A stretch of DNA of 38,762 nt from DASZTV01 sp035548055. GTDB taxonomy: Bacteria > Actinomycetota > Actinomycetes > JAFAQI01. Shown piece by piece: positions 1-8,331 of the stretch. The notes below the pieces were generated by a model, which worked only from the letters and a program-made list of their open reading frames with translations, made no database searches and was not told the DNA's origin. The position numbers and the translations under genes are program-made. Location: NCBI GenBank assembly GCA_035548055.1, contig DASZTL010000105.1, positions 1-38,762 on the forward strand, in the 5' to 3' direction. The stretch's first letter is position 1; every line of letters begins with the position of its first letter.

Positions 1-510
1 TACGGCCATCGCTCCGGCCTGCCGGTCGTTGCCGCCACTCCTGACCGACTGCTCGTTCGCCTGGCACAACGGCCGAACGGGGCGACTACCTGGATCAACC
101 GCGACCAGGCCGTCCTCAGAGTCACCCACTGGGCGATCGTCGTCGACCTCAGCAGGCATTTTCTGTATGCGTTCTTCAACGGGGCTCAGCAGTACGCCTT
201 CCCGGTCGGTACGGGTACGTCTCGAACGCCTACCCCCACCGGCAAGTTCTTCGTTGCGTTCCACTCGGAGTCGAACGGTTACGGCTACGGCCCGGTGAAC
301 CTCGCGACCTCGGCCCACTCGAACGTGTTCCGATCCTTCGACGGCGGGGACGACGCGATCATCGCCATCCACGGTCCGATCGGCTCGGACGCGCTGATCG
401 GCAATCACGGCGCTGCCATCTCCAACGGCTGCATCCGCATGCACCTCGGGGACCTGGCCAAGGTGGTCCGGCATGTGCCCGACGGCACGCCCGTGATCGT
501 TACTCGCTAG
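1..510 (+). CDS. L,D-transpeptidase (YkuD domain), 5' part outside the window
   Basis: The first 169 codons in the window read open in frame 1 with no upstream start, so the gene begins before base 1. The C-terminal half is a YkuD L,D-transpeptidase domain: a strand region VVDLSRHFLYAF, the segment PVGTGTSRTPTPTGKF, then the signature HGPIGSDALIGNHGA...SNGCIRM. That signature holds the catalytic cysteine (NGC) and the conserved histidine and serine. Family knowledge: these enzymes form 3-3 cross-links in peptidoglycan outside the membrane. The N-terminal export signal cannot be seen. The stop (508-510) lies inside the end of the convergent MFS gene (11-base overlap). The call is firm for the domain; which paralogue it is cannot be told. 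Confidence 0.9.
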   Translation, partial: YGHRSGLPVVAATPDRLLVRLAQRPNGATTWINRDQAVLRVTHWAIVVDLSRHFLYAFFNGAQQYAFPVGTGTSRTPTPTGKFFVAFHSESNGYGYGPVNLATSAHSNVFRSFDGGDDAIIAIHGPIGSDALIGNHGAAISNGCIRMHLGDLAKVVRHVPDGTPVIVTR

Positions 511-2044
511 CGCCCCGCGCCGCGGCATAGCCCGCGAACAGCGCCGCCGCGGCGATCAGGATCGCCGAGATGGTGAGCGCCGACGTCAGCCCGTCATGGA
601 AGGCAACGAACGCCGACGCGCGGATCTGGTCCACGAACCAGTTGAACAGCCCGCCGCCACCGGAGCCGCTGCTGCTTTGCAGCTGGCCGTTCTCGTAGGC
701 ACGGATGATCGGGTCGTGGAAGATCGAGGGAACGTGCAGCTTGCGCAGCTCTTCAGCCAGATCGGCCTTCAGTCTCGCGTTGACCAGCGAGCCGAGGATC
801 GCGACGCCGAACACCACACCGAGCTGACGCGCGGTATTCGTCGCTGAGGCCGCCATCCCGGAATGCTCGGGCGGCACGACCTCGAGCACAACCGACGTGA
901 CCGGCACCATCGCCGTGCCCATGCCGAGACCCGTCATGGCCAGCGTCGCCATGAGGGCCACGAAGGGCGGATCGGCGTGGAGCAGCGGTTCGCTGGCGGC
1001 GATTCCGGCGGCGGCGAGCATCGCGCCGGCCGACATCGTCCAACGTCCGCCGCGGCGTACGACGAGTCGACCGCCGGCGACGGCGCCGCCGACCATCATC
1101 ACGGTCATCGGCAGGAAGAGGAGCGCGGTCCGGTAGCCGCTGAATCCGTCGACGGCTTCGAGATAGAGCGCGGAGAAGAAGAAGATGGAGAAGGTGCCGA
1201 AGTAGGCCGCGAACGCCACGGCGAGTGCCGCGTTGAACCGGCGATGACGGAAGTAGCGGAGATCGAGCATCGGCGCGGCAGCGACGAGCTCCCGCCAGAC
1301 GAACCCGGCGATGCAGATGGTGCCGAGAACGAACAGCGTGATGATATGGCCCGCCGCGTAGCCCGCTCGCTCGCCCTCGATCAGCCCGACCACGATTGTG
1401 GCGATCCCGCCGATGGCGAGCAGCTGTCCCGGGAGATCGACCGGTGCCGCGTGCGGGTCGGAGCTCTCCGGCACGTACCGATGCCCTGCGACGAGAAGGA
1501 TCATCGCCACGACCACGTTGAGCCAGAACACGCCGCGCCAATCCCAGATCCCGACGACCAGGCCGCCGACGATGGGCCCCAGCGCCAGGCCGAGACAGGA
1601 CACGGCGGCCCAGAGCCCGAGCGCACGGGCGCGCCCGTGACGGTCGGGGTAGACCTGGCGCAACACCGACAGCGTTCCCGGCTCGGAGGCTGCGGCGCCG
1701 ACGCCCATCAGGGCGCGCGAGGCGATCAGCAGGTTGCCGGAGTTCGCCAGCGCCCCCATGAGTGACGCGGCCGCAAAGACCGCCACTCCCGCGAGCATCA
1801 ACCGCCGACGACCGAACCGATCGCCCAGCGTGCCGCCGGTCAGCATCAGGCTTGCGAACGCCACCGCATAGGCGTCGACCACCCACTGCAATCCGGTGAC
1901 ACCGAGATGAAGATGCGTCTGGATGCTGCCGAGCGCGACGCTGACGACGGTCGTGTCGAGGAAGGTAAGGGCGAGGACTCCGCAGATGACAACGAGTGCC
2001 GCGCGCCGCGTCACAGGTGTTGTCATTGCCTCGCTATCGGTCAC
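500..2044 (-). CDS. MFS transporter, DHA2 drug-exporter type (14 TM)
   Basis: The 514-residue product has many hydrophobic segments, enough for 14 helices. Helix 1 carries ALTFLDTTVVSVAL, the D1 motif of the EmrB/QacA branch. The loop GDRFGRRR (motif A) follows helix 2, and a motif C-like LGLALGPIVGG lies in helix 5. Family knowledge: proton-coupled export of drugs or other small lipophilic molecules through the inner membrane. A glycine/serine-rich loop (SSSGSGGGG) sits before the last helices, as in other members. The start is GTG at 2044; an in-frame ATG at 2026 is an alternative. A TAGGCT hexamer eight bases upstream favours the GTG. It is divergent from pntAA with 90 bases between. The substrate cannot be inferred. 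Confidence 0.88.
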   Translation of the reverse strand: MTDSEAMTTPVTRRAALVVICGVLALTFLDTTVVSVALGSIQTHLHLGVTGLQWVVDAYAVAFASLMLTGGTLGDRFGRRRLMLAGVAVFAAASLMGALANSGNLLIASRALMGVGAAASEPGTLSVLRQVYPDRHGRARALGLWAAVSCLGLALGPIVGGLVVGIWDWRGVFWLNVVVAMILLVAGHRYVPESSDPHAAPVDLPGQLLAIGGIATIVVGLIEGERAGYAAGHIITLFVLGTICIAGFVWRELVAAAPMLDLRYFRHRRFNAALAVAFAAYFGTFSIFFFSALYLEAVDGFSGYRTALLFLPMTVMMVGGAVAGGRLVVRRGGRWTMSAGAMLAAAGIAASEPLLHADPPFVALMATLAMTGLGMGTAMVPVTSVVLEVVPPEHSGMAASATNTARQLGVVFGVAILGSLVNARLKADLAEELRKLHVPSIFHDPIIRAYENGQLQSSSGSGGGGLFNWFVDQIRASAFVAFHDGLTSALTISAILIAAAALFAGYAAARGASE

Positions 2045-2052
2045 TGCCGCTG

Positions 2053-2058
2053 AGCCTA
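2053..2058 (-). promoter_or_regulatory. candidate -10 hexamer of the MFS gene
   Basis: TAGGCT on the minus strand fits TAnnnT and ends 8 bases before the GTG at 2044. This would give an mRNA with almost no leader. No convincing -35 was seen. Confidence 0.35.
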
Positions 2059-2122
2059 TGAGGCCAAACGATCACTCGAGGTGCATTGCCGTGTCGTCGC
2101 GGCGCGTGCTTGATGCCGGCCG

Positions 2123-2128
2123 TATGGT
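2123..2128 (+). promoter_or_regulatory. candidate -10 hexamer of pntAA (leaderless)
   Basis: TATGGT lies six bases before the pntAA ATG at 2135, so transcription would begin at or next to the start codon. No purine-rich ribosome-binding site is visible in the six bases, which fits a leaderless message. Confidence 0.45.
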
Positions 2129-2134
2129 CGGCTC

Positions 2135-3268
2135 ATGCGCGCCGGCGTCCTTGCAGAGAGCGCGCCCGGCGAGCGACGGGTGGCCCTGACACCTGACGCG
2201 GTCAAACGTCTCGCCGACTCCGGATTCGAGCTACACGTCGAGTCCGACGCCGGAAAGGGCGCCCGGTTCTCCGACAGCGAGTACGTCGACGCAGGCGCGC
2301 ACGTGGCGGCTGCCGCTGACGTGCTCGGCGCGGCCGATGTCCTTCTCTGCGTAGGGCCGCCGGACTATTCGAGGCTCCGATCGGGACAGGCGGTCGTCGG
2401 GCTGTTGCAGCCGCTCCTGTCGGCATCCGCGATGTCCGAGCTGGCGACTCGCGGCGTCACCGCGGTCAGCCTCGACGGCCTCCCCCGAACCCTGACTCGC
2501 GCGCAAGGCATGGACGCGCTGAGCTCGCAAGCCAACGTTGCCGGCTACAAGGCCGTGCTGGTTGCGGCGGAGCATTTCGACCGCTTCTTCCCACTTCTCA
2601 TCACAGCCGCGGGCACGTCGAAGCCCGCGGAGGTCCTGATCCTCGGCGCCGGTGTCGCCGGGTTGGCCGCCATCGGGACCGCCCGGCGCCTCGGCGCGAT
2701 CGTGCGCGGGTACGACGTACGCCCGGCGAGCAGTGACGAGATCCGGTCACTCGGCGCCCAGCCGATCGAGCTCACCTCAGTGGCCTCGGGTGCGGGCGAG
2801 GGCGGCTACGCCCGCGCGTTGACCGAAGAGGAGCAGCTTGCGCAGCAGCACGAGCTGGCCGGCCACATCGCAAAGCACGACGTCGTGATCACGACCGCGC
2901 ATGTCCCTGGGCAGCGCCCGCCGCTGATGGTCACCATGGCGGCGATCGCCGCCATGCGACGGGGCTCGGTCGTCGTCGACATGGGCGCCTCCTCGCTCGG
3001 GGGCAATGTGGAAGGCTCCCGCGCCGGCGAGGTCGTCGTGTCCGCGAACGGGGTCACCATCGCGGGTGCCGGCGATCTTGCGTCGCGCATGGCGACGGCG
3101 GCATCGACCGCCTACGCCCGCAACATCAGCGCCCTGCTGCAGCATCTCGTGACGGACGGCGCGCTGACGATCGATCTCGACGACGAGATCACCGCCGGCG
3201 TCGTCGTGACGCACGACGGAAAGGTCGTACACGCCGCGACGGCGGCGCGGCTCGGAGGGACTGCATGA
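2135..3268 (+). CDS. pntAA: NAD(P) transhydrogenase subunit alpha part 1 (NAD-binding domain I)
   Basis: The 377-residue soluble domain I of proton-translocating transhydrogenase binds NAD(H) and passes hydride to NADP in domain III. It shows the alanine dehydrogenase/PntA N-terminal pattern (ESAPGERRVALTPDAV), the RAQ loop around residues 122-135 (TRAQGMDALSSQANVAGYKA) and the dinucleotide fold GAGVAGLAAIGTARRLGA at 171-188. Its length fits the split-alpha form known from Rhodospirillum rubrum and mycobacteria, in which the membrane part is a separate gene. The stop overlaps the pntAB start in ATGA. The enzyme makes NADPH from NADH using the proton gradient. Confidence 0.95.
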   Translation: MRAGVLAESAPGERRVALTPDAVKRLADSGFELHVESDAGKGARFSDSEYVDAGAHVAAAADVLGAADVLLCVGPPDYSRLRSGQAVVGLLQPLLSASAMSELATRGVTAVSLDGLPRTLTRAQGMDALSSQANVAGYKAVLVAAEHFDRFFPLLITAAGTSKPAEVLILGAGVAGLAAIGTARRLGAIVRGYDVRPASSDEIRSLGAQPIELTSVASGAGEGGYARALTEEEQLAQQHELAGHIAKHDVVITTAHVPGQRPPLMVTMAAIAAMRRGSVVVDMGASSLGGNVEGSRAGEVVVSANGVTIAGAGDLASRMATAASTAYARNISALLQHLVTDGALTIDLDDEITAGVVVTHDGKVVHAATAARLGGTA

Positions 3269-3573
3269 CCGGGTCATTTGTCGGTGACATGACGATCTTC
3301 GTGCTGGCACTGCTCGTCGGCTTCGAGGTGATCAGCAAGGTTCCGGCGACGCTGCACACCCCGCTCATGTCGGGCGCGAACTCGATCCATGGTGTGGTCC
3401 TGGTCGGCGTCGTGATCCTCTCGAGCGAGACACATGGCGTGCTCGGCTACATCTTGCTTTTCGTCGCGGGAGCCTTCGCGGCAGCGAACGTCGTCGGCGG
3501 CTACGTAGTCACCGACCGGATGCTGCAGATGTTCAAGCGTCGGCCTGTCGTCGAGAAAGCCGACCACCCGTGA
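3265..3573 (+). CDS. pntAB: NAD(P) transhydrogenase subunit alpha part 2 (membrane)
   Basis: A 102-residue membrane protein with about three hydrophobic helices: FVLALLVGFEVISKVPATLH, a central helix starting with the conserved HTPLMSGANSIHG, and ILLFVAGAFAAANVVGGYVV. The HTPLMSGANSIHG stretch is a hallmark of the alpha-subunit part of domain II, which forms half of the proton channel. It has four-base overlaps with both neighbours (ATGA upstream, GTGA downstream), so the three subunits are translationally coupled. The ATG at 3265 gives the expected length. Confidence 0.95.
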   Translation: MTGSFVGDMTIFVLALLVGFEVISKVPATLHTPLMSGANSIHGVVLVGVVILSSETHGVLGYILLFVAGAFAAANVVGGYVVTDRMLQMFKRRPVVEKADHP

Positions 3574-4979
3574 GCCACTGGGAGACCGGGATCCGGTTCG
3601 CGTCGCTGTTCGGCGCGGTCTGTTTCGTCATCGGTCTGCACCTGATGAACTCGCCGGCCAGCGCGCGGCGGGGCAACCAGGTGTCGGCCTTCGGCATGGT
3701 CGTCGCCGTCGCCGCGGTGCTGGCGAACGTCGCTCACGGCAGCGACGGGGCCGACATGAACGTCAAGCGCTGGATCGTGCTGTTGGCCGGCGTCGGTGTC
3801 GGCAGCGGGTACGGCCTCTACACGGCTCGCACCGTCCACATGACCTCGATGCCCCAGCTCGTCTCTCTCTTCAACGCGGTCGGCGGCGGCGCTGCCGCTC
3901 TCATTGCGATTGCCGAGTACGACATCTACCCGCATCCGTCCGGCGGCACGGCGACTGCGACGGTGCTCGATGTCGTCATCGGCGGGATCACCTTCACCGG
4001 CTCGCTGCTCGCCGCGCTGAAGCTGCAGGGCCACCTATCCCATCCGGTGACCATTCCGGGCGCACGTCTGATCTCCGGAGTGCTGGCCGCCCTCACCGCC
4101 GCCGGCGGCGGATGGGTGATCGCCGGCGCCGACCGCAAGCTCGTGCTGCTGGCGGTGATCCTGCTCGCGCTGGTGCTCGGCGTGATCACGGTGCTGCCGA
4201 TCGGCGGCGCCGATATGCCGGTCGTCATCTCGCTGCTCAATGCATTCACCGGCACGGCCGTCGCGATGGCCGGCTTCGTGCTGTCGAACGCCACCCTCAC
4301 GATCGCAGGGGCGCTCGTCGGCGCGTCCGGCTCGATCCTCACCAAGCTGATGGCCGATGCGATGAACCGATCGGTGCTGAGCATCATCGCCGGCGGCTTC
4401 GGTGTCGGCGACGGCGCCGCGGTTGCCGCGGCGGGCTCCGGCGGTCCGGTGAAGGCAATCGCGGTTGACGACGCGGCCCTGCAGCTGGCGTACGCGAGCA
4501 AGGTGATCATCGTGCCGGGCTACGGGCTGGCTGCCGCTCAGGCGCAGTACGAGTGCCGCGAGCTGGCTGAGGTTCTCGAGTCCCACGGTGTCGACGTCAG
4601 CTACGCGATCCACCCGGTCGCCGGGCGGATGCCCGGGCACATGAATGTCCTCCTTGCCGAAGCCAACGTCCCGTACGACCAGCTCAAGGAGATGGACGAG
4701 GTCAACTCCGAGTTCGAACGCACCGACGTCGCTCTGGTCGTGGGCGCGAACGACGTGACCAACCCGGCGGCTCGGCGCCCGGGCAATGCCGTCTCCGGCA
4801 TGCCGATCCTCAACGTCGACCATGCGAAGTCGATCATCGTGATCAAGCGCTCGATGGCCTCGGGCTATGCCGGCATCGACAACGAGCTCTACACGGATCC
4901 GAAGACCTCGATGTTCTTCGCGGACGCCAAGAAGGGGCTCGCCGCATTGGTCGCGGCAGCCAAGACCCTCGTCGCCTAG
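3570..4979 (+). CDS. pntB: NAD(P) transhydrogenase subunit beta
   Basis: The 469-residue beta subunit has an N-terminal membrane part of about eight to nine helices (residues about 1-270) and a C-terminal NADP(H)-binding domain III. Domain III shows VIIVPGYGLAAAQAQ near residue 310, then HPVAGRMPGHMNVLLAEANVPYD and VALVVGANDVTNPAAR, all standard PntB signatures. The start is GTG at 3570, overlapping the pntAB stop. The stop lies in a strong hairpin shared with the convergent gene. The three-gene operon is complete and should give a functional enzyme. Confidence 0.95.
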   Translation: MSHWETGIRFASLFGAVCFVIGLHLMNSPASARRGNQVSAFGMVVAVAAVLANVAHGSDGADMNVKRWIVLLAGVGVGSGYGLYTARTVHMTSMPQLVSLFNAVGGGAAALIAIAEYDIYPHPSGGTATATVLDVVIGGITFTGSLLAALKLQGHLSHPVTIPGARLISGVLAALTAAGGGWVIAGADRKLVLLAVILLALVLGVITVLPIGGADMPVVISLLNAFTGTAVAMAGFVLSNATLTIAGALVGASGSILTKLMADAMNRSVLSIIAGGFGVGDGAAVAAAGSGGPVKAIAVDDAALQLAYASKVIIVPGYGLAAAQAQYECRELAEVLESHGVDVSYAIHPVAGRMPGHMNVLLAEANVPYDQLKEMDEVNSEFERTDVALVVGANDVTNPAARRPGNAVSGMPILNVDHAKSIIVIKRSMASGYAGIDNELYTDPKTSMFFADAKKGLAALVAAAKTLVA

Positions 4980-5005
4980 CTGCCGTGATCATGGCGAGCT
5001 AGGCG
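4973..5005. terminator. candidate bidirectional hairpin between pntB and the cobalamin-binding-like gene
   Basis: Perfect 9-base arms CGCCTAGCT (4973-4981) and AGCTAGGCG (4997-5005) enclose 15 bases that can themselves pair around TGATCA. Both stop codons of the convergent genes lie in the arms. There is no T-run on either side, so this is a stem without the classical tail, as is common in high-GC actinobacteria. Confidence 0.5.
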
Positions 5006-5892
5006 GTGGCTACGTAGGTTGCCAGGTCTGGCCGGGGCGTGAATGCCTCCGGGTGCAGCACCCCCGCGAGTGCCTCGACGCCGTCGACGAGGCGGGGCCC
5101 GGGCCGCACGTAGGCGGCGTCGGCGTCGACCGCCCACACCGGTACGCCGGGCGGCGTAAGGCTCGCCTCGATCGCCTGCTTCGCCAGCGTGACCGCACCT
5201 TCGAGGCGATAGCCGCACGGCGCGATGATGACCATGTCCGGGCGGGCTGCGGCGACGTCGTCCCAGCTGATGCGTTGCGAGTTCTCCCCCGGCCTCCCCA
5301 GCACCGCCGTTCCGCCGGCCGCGGTGACCATGTCCGGCACCCAGTGCCCAGCGCAGAACGGCGGGTCGGTCCACTCCACGACGGCGACGGCCGGCACAGG
5401 CAGTCCGTCGACCGCCCGCCTGACGGCGTCGAGCCGCTGCGTTGCCACAGTCGCCAGCTCGCGGGCGCGGCTCTCGTGCCCGGTCGCCGTACCGATCGTG
5501 ATGATCGAGGCGATGACCTCGTCAAGGGTCTGGGGATCGACGGTGAGGACCTTTCCGTCACAACCCAGGTGCGCCATCGCGGCGTCGACGGACCTGACAT
5601 CCACCGCACACACCGCGCACAGGTCCTGTGTCACCACCAGGTCCGGCGCGATGTCGGTGAGCGCTCCTTCGTCGAGGTGATAGAGGTCCTCACCCTCGGC
5701 GATGCGCAGCCGGACCTCAGCGTCGATCTCCGCCGGGGTCATCCCCGCTCGCAGCGCAGAGGTCGAGACGACCCGACGGCTGCGGGCTTCTGCCGGAAAG
5801 TCGCACTCGAACGTCACGCCCGCGACGTCGTCGCCGGCGCCGACGGCGAACAGGATCTCGGTGGCCGACGGCAGCAAGGAGACGATCCGCAC
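4999..5892 (-). CDS. BtuF-like cobalamin/metallophore-binding protein without a signal peptide
   Basis: The 297-residue product has the helical-backbone metal-receptor (TroA/BtuF) fold pattern. It starts directly with RIVSLLPSATEILFAVGAGD, the first strand of the domain, continues with DLVVTQDLCAVCAV (a CxxC near residue 92) and contains CAGHWVPDMVTAAGG. Such CxxC proteins are usually annotated as cobalamin-binding, and Fe-siderophore binders share the fold. There is no hydrophobic N-terminus and no lipobox, so it looks cytoplasmic, unlike ordinary ABC transporter receptors, and no ABC permease or ATPase lies nearby. The start is GTG at 5892 with TAGCGT six bases upstream. It is divergent from the nickel/cobalt permease, which suggests a role in cobalt or nickel handling. 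Confidence 0.75.
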   Translation of the reverse strand: MRIVSLLPSATEILFAVGAGDDVAGVTFECDFPAEARSRRVVSTSALRAGMTPAEIDAEVRLRIAEGEDLYHLDEGALTDIAPDLVVTQDLCAVCAVDVRSVDAAMAHLGCDGKVLTVDPQTLDEVIASIITIGTATGHESRARELATVATQRLDAVRRAVDGLPVPAVAVVEWTDPPFCAGHWVPDMVTAAGGTAVLGRPGENSQRISWDDVAAARPDMVIIAPCGYRLEGAVTLAKQAIEASLTPPGVPVWAVDADAAYVRPGPRLVDGVEALAGVLHPEAFTPRPDLATYVATA

Positions 5893-5898
5893 GCCCGC

Positions 5899-5904
5899 AC
5901 GCTA
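5899..5904 (-). promoter_or_regulatory. candidate -10 hexamer of the cobalamin-binding-like gene
   Basis: TAGCGT on the minus strand ends six bases before the GTG at 5892, as in a leaderless gene. The palindrome at 5912-5940 begins just upstream and covers the expected -35 region. Confidence 0.45.
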
Positions 5905-5911
5905 CCCAGCG

Positions 5912-5940
5912 GCGTAGTTGCGACATTGTCGCAACTACGC
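5912..5940. promoter_or_regulatory. perfect palindrome, candidate Nur-type (nickel) operator
   Basis: Perfect 13-base arms GCGTAGTTGCGAC (5912-5924) and GTCGCAACTACGC (5928-5940) are separated by ATT. The core, TTGCGA-N5-TCGCAA at 5918-5934, matches the published actinobacterial Nur-box pattern tTGCaa-N5-ttGCAA as I remember it (Nur is a Fur-family nickel sensor). It sits between divergent starts, covers the -35 region of the minus gene and runs into a possible TACGCT -10 (5936-5941) of the permease gene. The regulator is not in this window. Confidence 0.6.
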
Positions 5941-5983
5941 TTGGGTGGAACGAAGCCCCACCAGAGAATGGAGCAGCCCTCCG

Positions 5984-7123
5984 ATGAGCACGGCCGGCGC
6001 CCCAGCCGATGCCCCGGGTTTCGCGCGCTTCCGCCGCAGCCTGACGAGGCAGGACTGGCGCTCCCTCGGCGGGATGACCTTCCTCATCGTGGCGCTGCAT
6101 CTCGTCGGCTTCGCGGTGTTGTTCGGTCTCATCGTGCCGCAGCACTACCACCTGGGCGGCGACCACCCGATCTTCACGGCGGGCGTCGGCTTGCTCGCCT
6201 ACACGTTCGGATTGCGGCACGCGTTCGACGCGGACCACATCGCCGCCGTGGACAACACGACGCGCAAGCTGCTGCAGGAACGCGAGGCCGACGGCACCGG
6301 TCGCAAGCCATTGTCCGTCGGCTTCTGGTTCTCGTTGGGGCACTCGACGATCGTGTTCATGCTCGCTTTGCTGCTGTCGGTCGGCGTCAAGGCGCTCGCC
6401 GGACCGGTCCAGAACGACAACTCGACCCTGCATTCGGTGACCGGCGTGGTCGGCGCATCTGTTTCCGGAATCTTTCTGTGGATCCTCGGCATTCTCAACT
6501 TCATCGTTCTGCTCGGAATCATCCGTGTGTTCCGCGACATGCGAGCCGGTCGCTACAGCGAGGCCGAGCTCGAGGAGCACCTCAACAAGCGCGGCTTCAT
6601 GAACCGCATCCTCGGCGGCCTGACGAAGTCGGTCCGCAAGCCCTGGCACATCTACCCGATCGGCGTGCTCTTCGGCCTCGGCTTCGACACCGCCACCGAG
6701 GTCGGACTCCTCGTCATCGCGGGTGGCGCCGCAGCCTTCAACCTGCCGTTCTACTCGATCCTGGTGTTGCCGATCCTGTTCGCGGCGGGCATGTGCCTGA
6801 TGGACACCGTTGACGGCGTGTTCATGAACGCCGCTTACGGGTGGGCGTTCGCCAAACCGGTACGGAAGGTCTTCTACAACCTGACGATCACGTCGATCTC
6901 CATCGCGGTTGCGCTGATCATCGGCTCGGTCGAGCTGATCGGCGTCATCGCGGACCAGGCGAACATCACGAGCGGACCCCTCGCCGCGATTGCCAACATC
7001 AACCTCGACTACGCGGGATACGGCATCGTCGGCCTGTTCGTCGTCTCCTGGCTGATCGCCCTCATGGTCTGGCGCTTCGGCCGGATCGAGCAGAAGTGGT
7101 CCGTCAACCTCATCGAGTCCTGA
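5984..7123 (+). CDS. nickel/cobalt permease, NiCoT (HoxN/NixA) family
   Basis: The 379-residue inner-membrane permease takes up Ni(II) or Co(II). It carries the family signature in helix 2, RHAFDADHIAAVDN, with the HX4DH metal motif. It also has the second signature LGHSTIVF and the third, GLGFDTATEVGLL. About eight helices are visible, with a charged loop in the middle, and the length fits the family. I chose the ATG at 5984: GGAG lies ten bases upstream, and the reading frame further upstream runs into the palindrome. The operator between this gene and the cobalamin-binding-like gene suggests nickel-dependent repression. Nickel versus cobalt preference cannot be read from the sequence. Confidence 0.92.
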   Translation: MSTAGAPADAPGFARFRRSLTRQDWRSLGGMTFLIVALHLVGFAVLFGLIVPQHYHLGGDHPIFTAGVGLLAYTFGLRHAFDADHIAAVDNTTRKLLQEREADGTGRKPLSVGFWFSLGHSTIVFMLALLLSVGVKALAGPVQNDNSTLHSVTGVVGASVSGIFLWILGILNFIVLLGIIRVFRDMRAGRYSEAELEEHLNKRGFMNRILGGLTKSVRKPWHIYPIGVLFGLGFDTATEVGLLVIAGGAAAFNLPFYSILVLPILFAAGMCLMDTVDGVFMNAAYGWAFAKPVRKVFYNLTITSISIAVALIIGSVELIGVIADQANITSGPLAAIANINLDYAGYGIVGLFVVSWLIALMVWRFGRIEQKWSVNLIES

Positions 7124-7124
7124 C

Positions 7125-8330
7125 TCAACGGCTTCGTGGGGTGAAGCGAACCGGCATCGACTCGTAGCCGGATACGAAGTTCGCCGGGCGGTACGCCGGC
7201 TCCGTGTCGTCCGCGAGCTCCAGGTCGGGCATCCGCCGCAGCACCGTTTCGAAGAAGCAGCGCAGCTCTAGCCGCGCGAGATTGTTGCCCAGGCAGAAGT
7301 GCGTGCCGATTCCGAACGCGAGGTGGTCGTTCGGGGTCCGGCCGATGTCGAACCGGAACGGGTCCGGGAACACCGACGCATCACGGTTGGCGGAGCTGTA
7401 GAGCAGGAGCAGCTTGTCGCCGGCTTCGAGGCGTTGCCCGTGCACCTCGGTGTCCTCGACAACGGTGCGCGCCATGTTCTTGATCGGGCTGACCCAACGC
7501 AGCATCTCCTCGACTGCAGTCGGGATCCGATCGGGTGAGTCGATGAGTGCCTGCTTCGCGTCGGGGTCGCGCAGCAGCTGGTAGAGACCGCCGCTGATGA
7601 CATGACGCGTCGTCTCGTCACCGCCGATCAGGATCAGCAGCGCGTCATGGATGACGTCCTCGACGTTGATCTCGTCGCCGTCCGTGCCGCCGGCGATCAG
7701 CAGGCTGAGCAGGTCGTCGCCCGGCGTACGTCGTCGGTCCTCAATTGCTTGGAGACAGAACTCCCGGAACCCGCCGTACGCCGTCGAAGCCTGGACGATG
7801 CTCTCCACCTTCCCGTCGAGCGCGCACATCAGGTCGTCCGACCACTTGAGCAGGATGCCCCGGTCAGCCTCCGGGAAGCCCAGCATGTCGCCGATGGCAT
7901 GCATCGGCAGCCAGGCCGCCATGTCCATCACGGCGTCGCACTCACCGCGCTCGATCACATCGTCGACGATCCGGTTGCAGATCTCGTTGATCCGGTCGAC
8001 CGAAGCGGCGAGCCGGCGTGGCGTGAAGCCGCGGTTGACCAGGTTGCGGCGCCGCTTGTGCTCCGCACCGTCGCGGTCGATCATCTGCGCAACCGGGCCG
8101 TTGTCGGGCCGGATCCCGCCGCCGTTGCAGAACAGCTCCGGGTGCAGCGAAACGGACTTCACGTCGGCATGCGACGCGATGCCCCACACCCGCCCGTCCC
8201 AGTAGACCGGGGCGTTGTCGCGCAGCCATGTCAGCTCGTCGTGCGGGTTCCGCCCCCAGAACTCGCCGCTGACGAGGTCGATCGCGGGGTTGACCGGATG
8301 GTCACCCTTGGTCTGCACCGCGGTGCTCAC
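7125..8330 (-). CDS. cytochrome P450, CYP142-like (steroid side-chain type)
   Basis: A 401-residue bacterial class I P450. Visible are the I-helix GGDETT (236-241), the K-helix EMLR (275-278) and the heme loop AFGIGTHFCLGNNLARLE with ligand Cys346. Several stretches closely follow mycobacterial CYP142 as I recall it: GGIRPDNG near residue 71, LILIGGDETTRH, and the end RPANFVSGYESMPVRFTP. CYP142 oxidises the side chain of cholesterol or cholestenone at the terminal carbon. The start is GTG at 8330, one base after the stop of the upstream lipoprotein gene, so it is the last gene of the operon. A redox partner is encoded four kilobases upstream in the same operon. Substrate identity is inference from similarity. 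Confidence 0.88.
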   Translation of the reverse strand: MSTAVQTKGDHPVNPAIDLVSGEFWGRNPHDELTWLRDNAPVYWDGRVWGIASHADVKSVSLHPELFCNGGGIRPDNGPVAQMIDRDGAEHKRRRNLVNRGFTPRRLAASVDRINEICNRIVDDVIERGECDAVMDMAAWLPMHAIGDMLGFPEADRGILLKWSDDLMCALDGKVESIVQASTAYGGFREFCLQAIEDRRRTPGDDLLSLLIAGGTDGDEINVEDVIHDALLILIGGDETTRHVISGGLYQLLRDPDAKQALIDSPDRIPTAVEEMLRWVSPIKNMARTVVEDTEVHGQRLEAGDKLLLLYSSANRDASVFPDPFRFDIGRTPNDHLAFGIGTHFCLGNNLARLELRCFFETVLRRMPDLELADDTEPAYRPANFVSGYESMPVRFTPRSR

Positions 8331-8331
8331 A

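Noticed and set aside
863..1765. 300-codon open frame antisense to the first MFS gene
   Set aside because: His/Asp/Arg-rich product typical of the antisense frame of a membrane protein gene; no recognisable motif.
5893..5983. Cobalamin riboswitch before the BtuF-like or permease gene
   Set aside because: The intergenic space is only 91 bases, no B12-box was seen, and the palindrome with promoters accounts for it.
4867..6813. Very long plus-strand open frame (648 codons) across the pntB end, the BtuF-like gene and the permease
   Set aside because: It is a frame shadow of high-GC genes: it crosses two genes with clear homology, is very rich in Arg, and has no domain signature.
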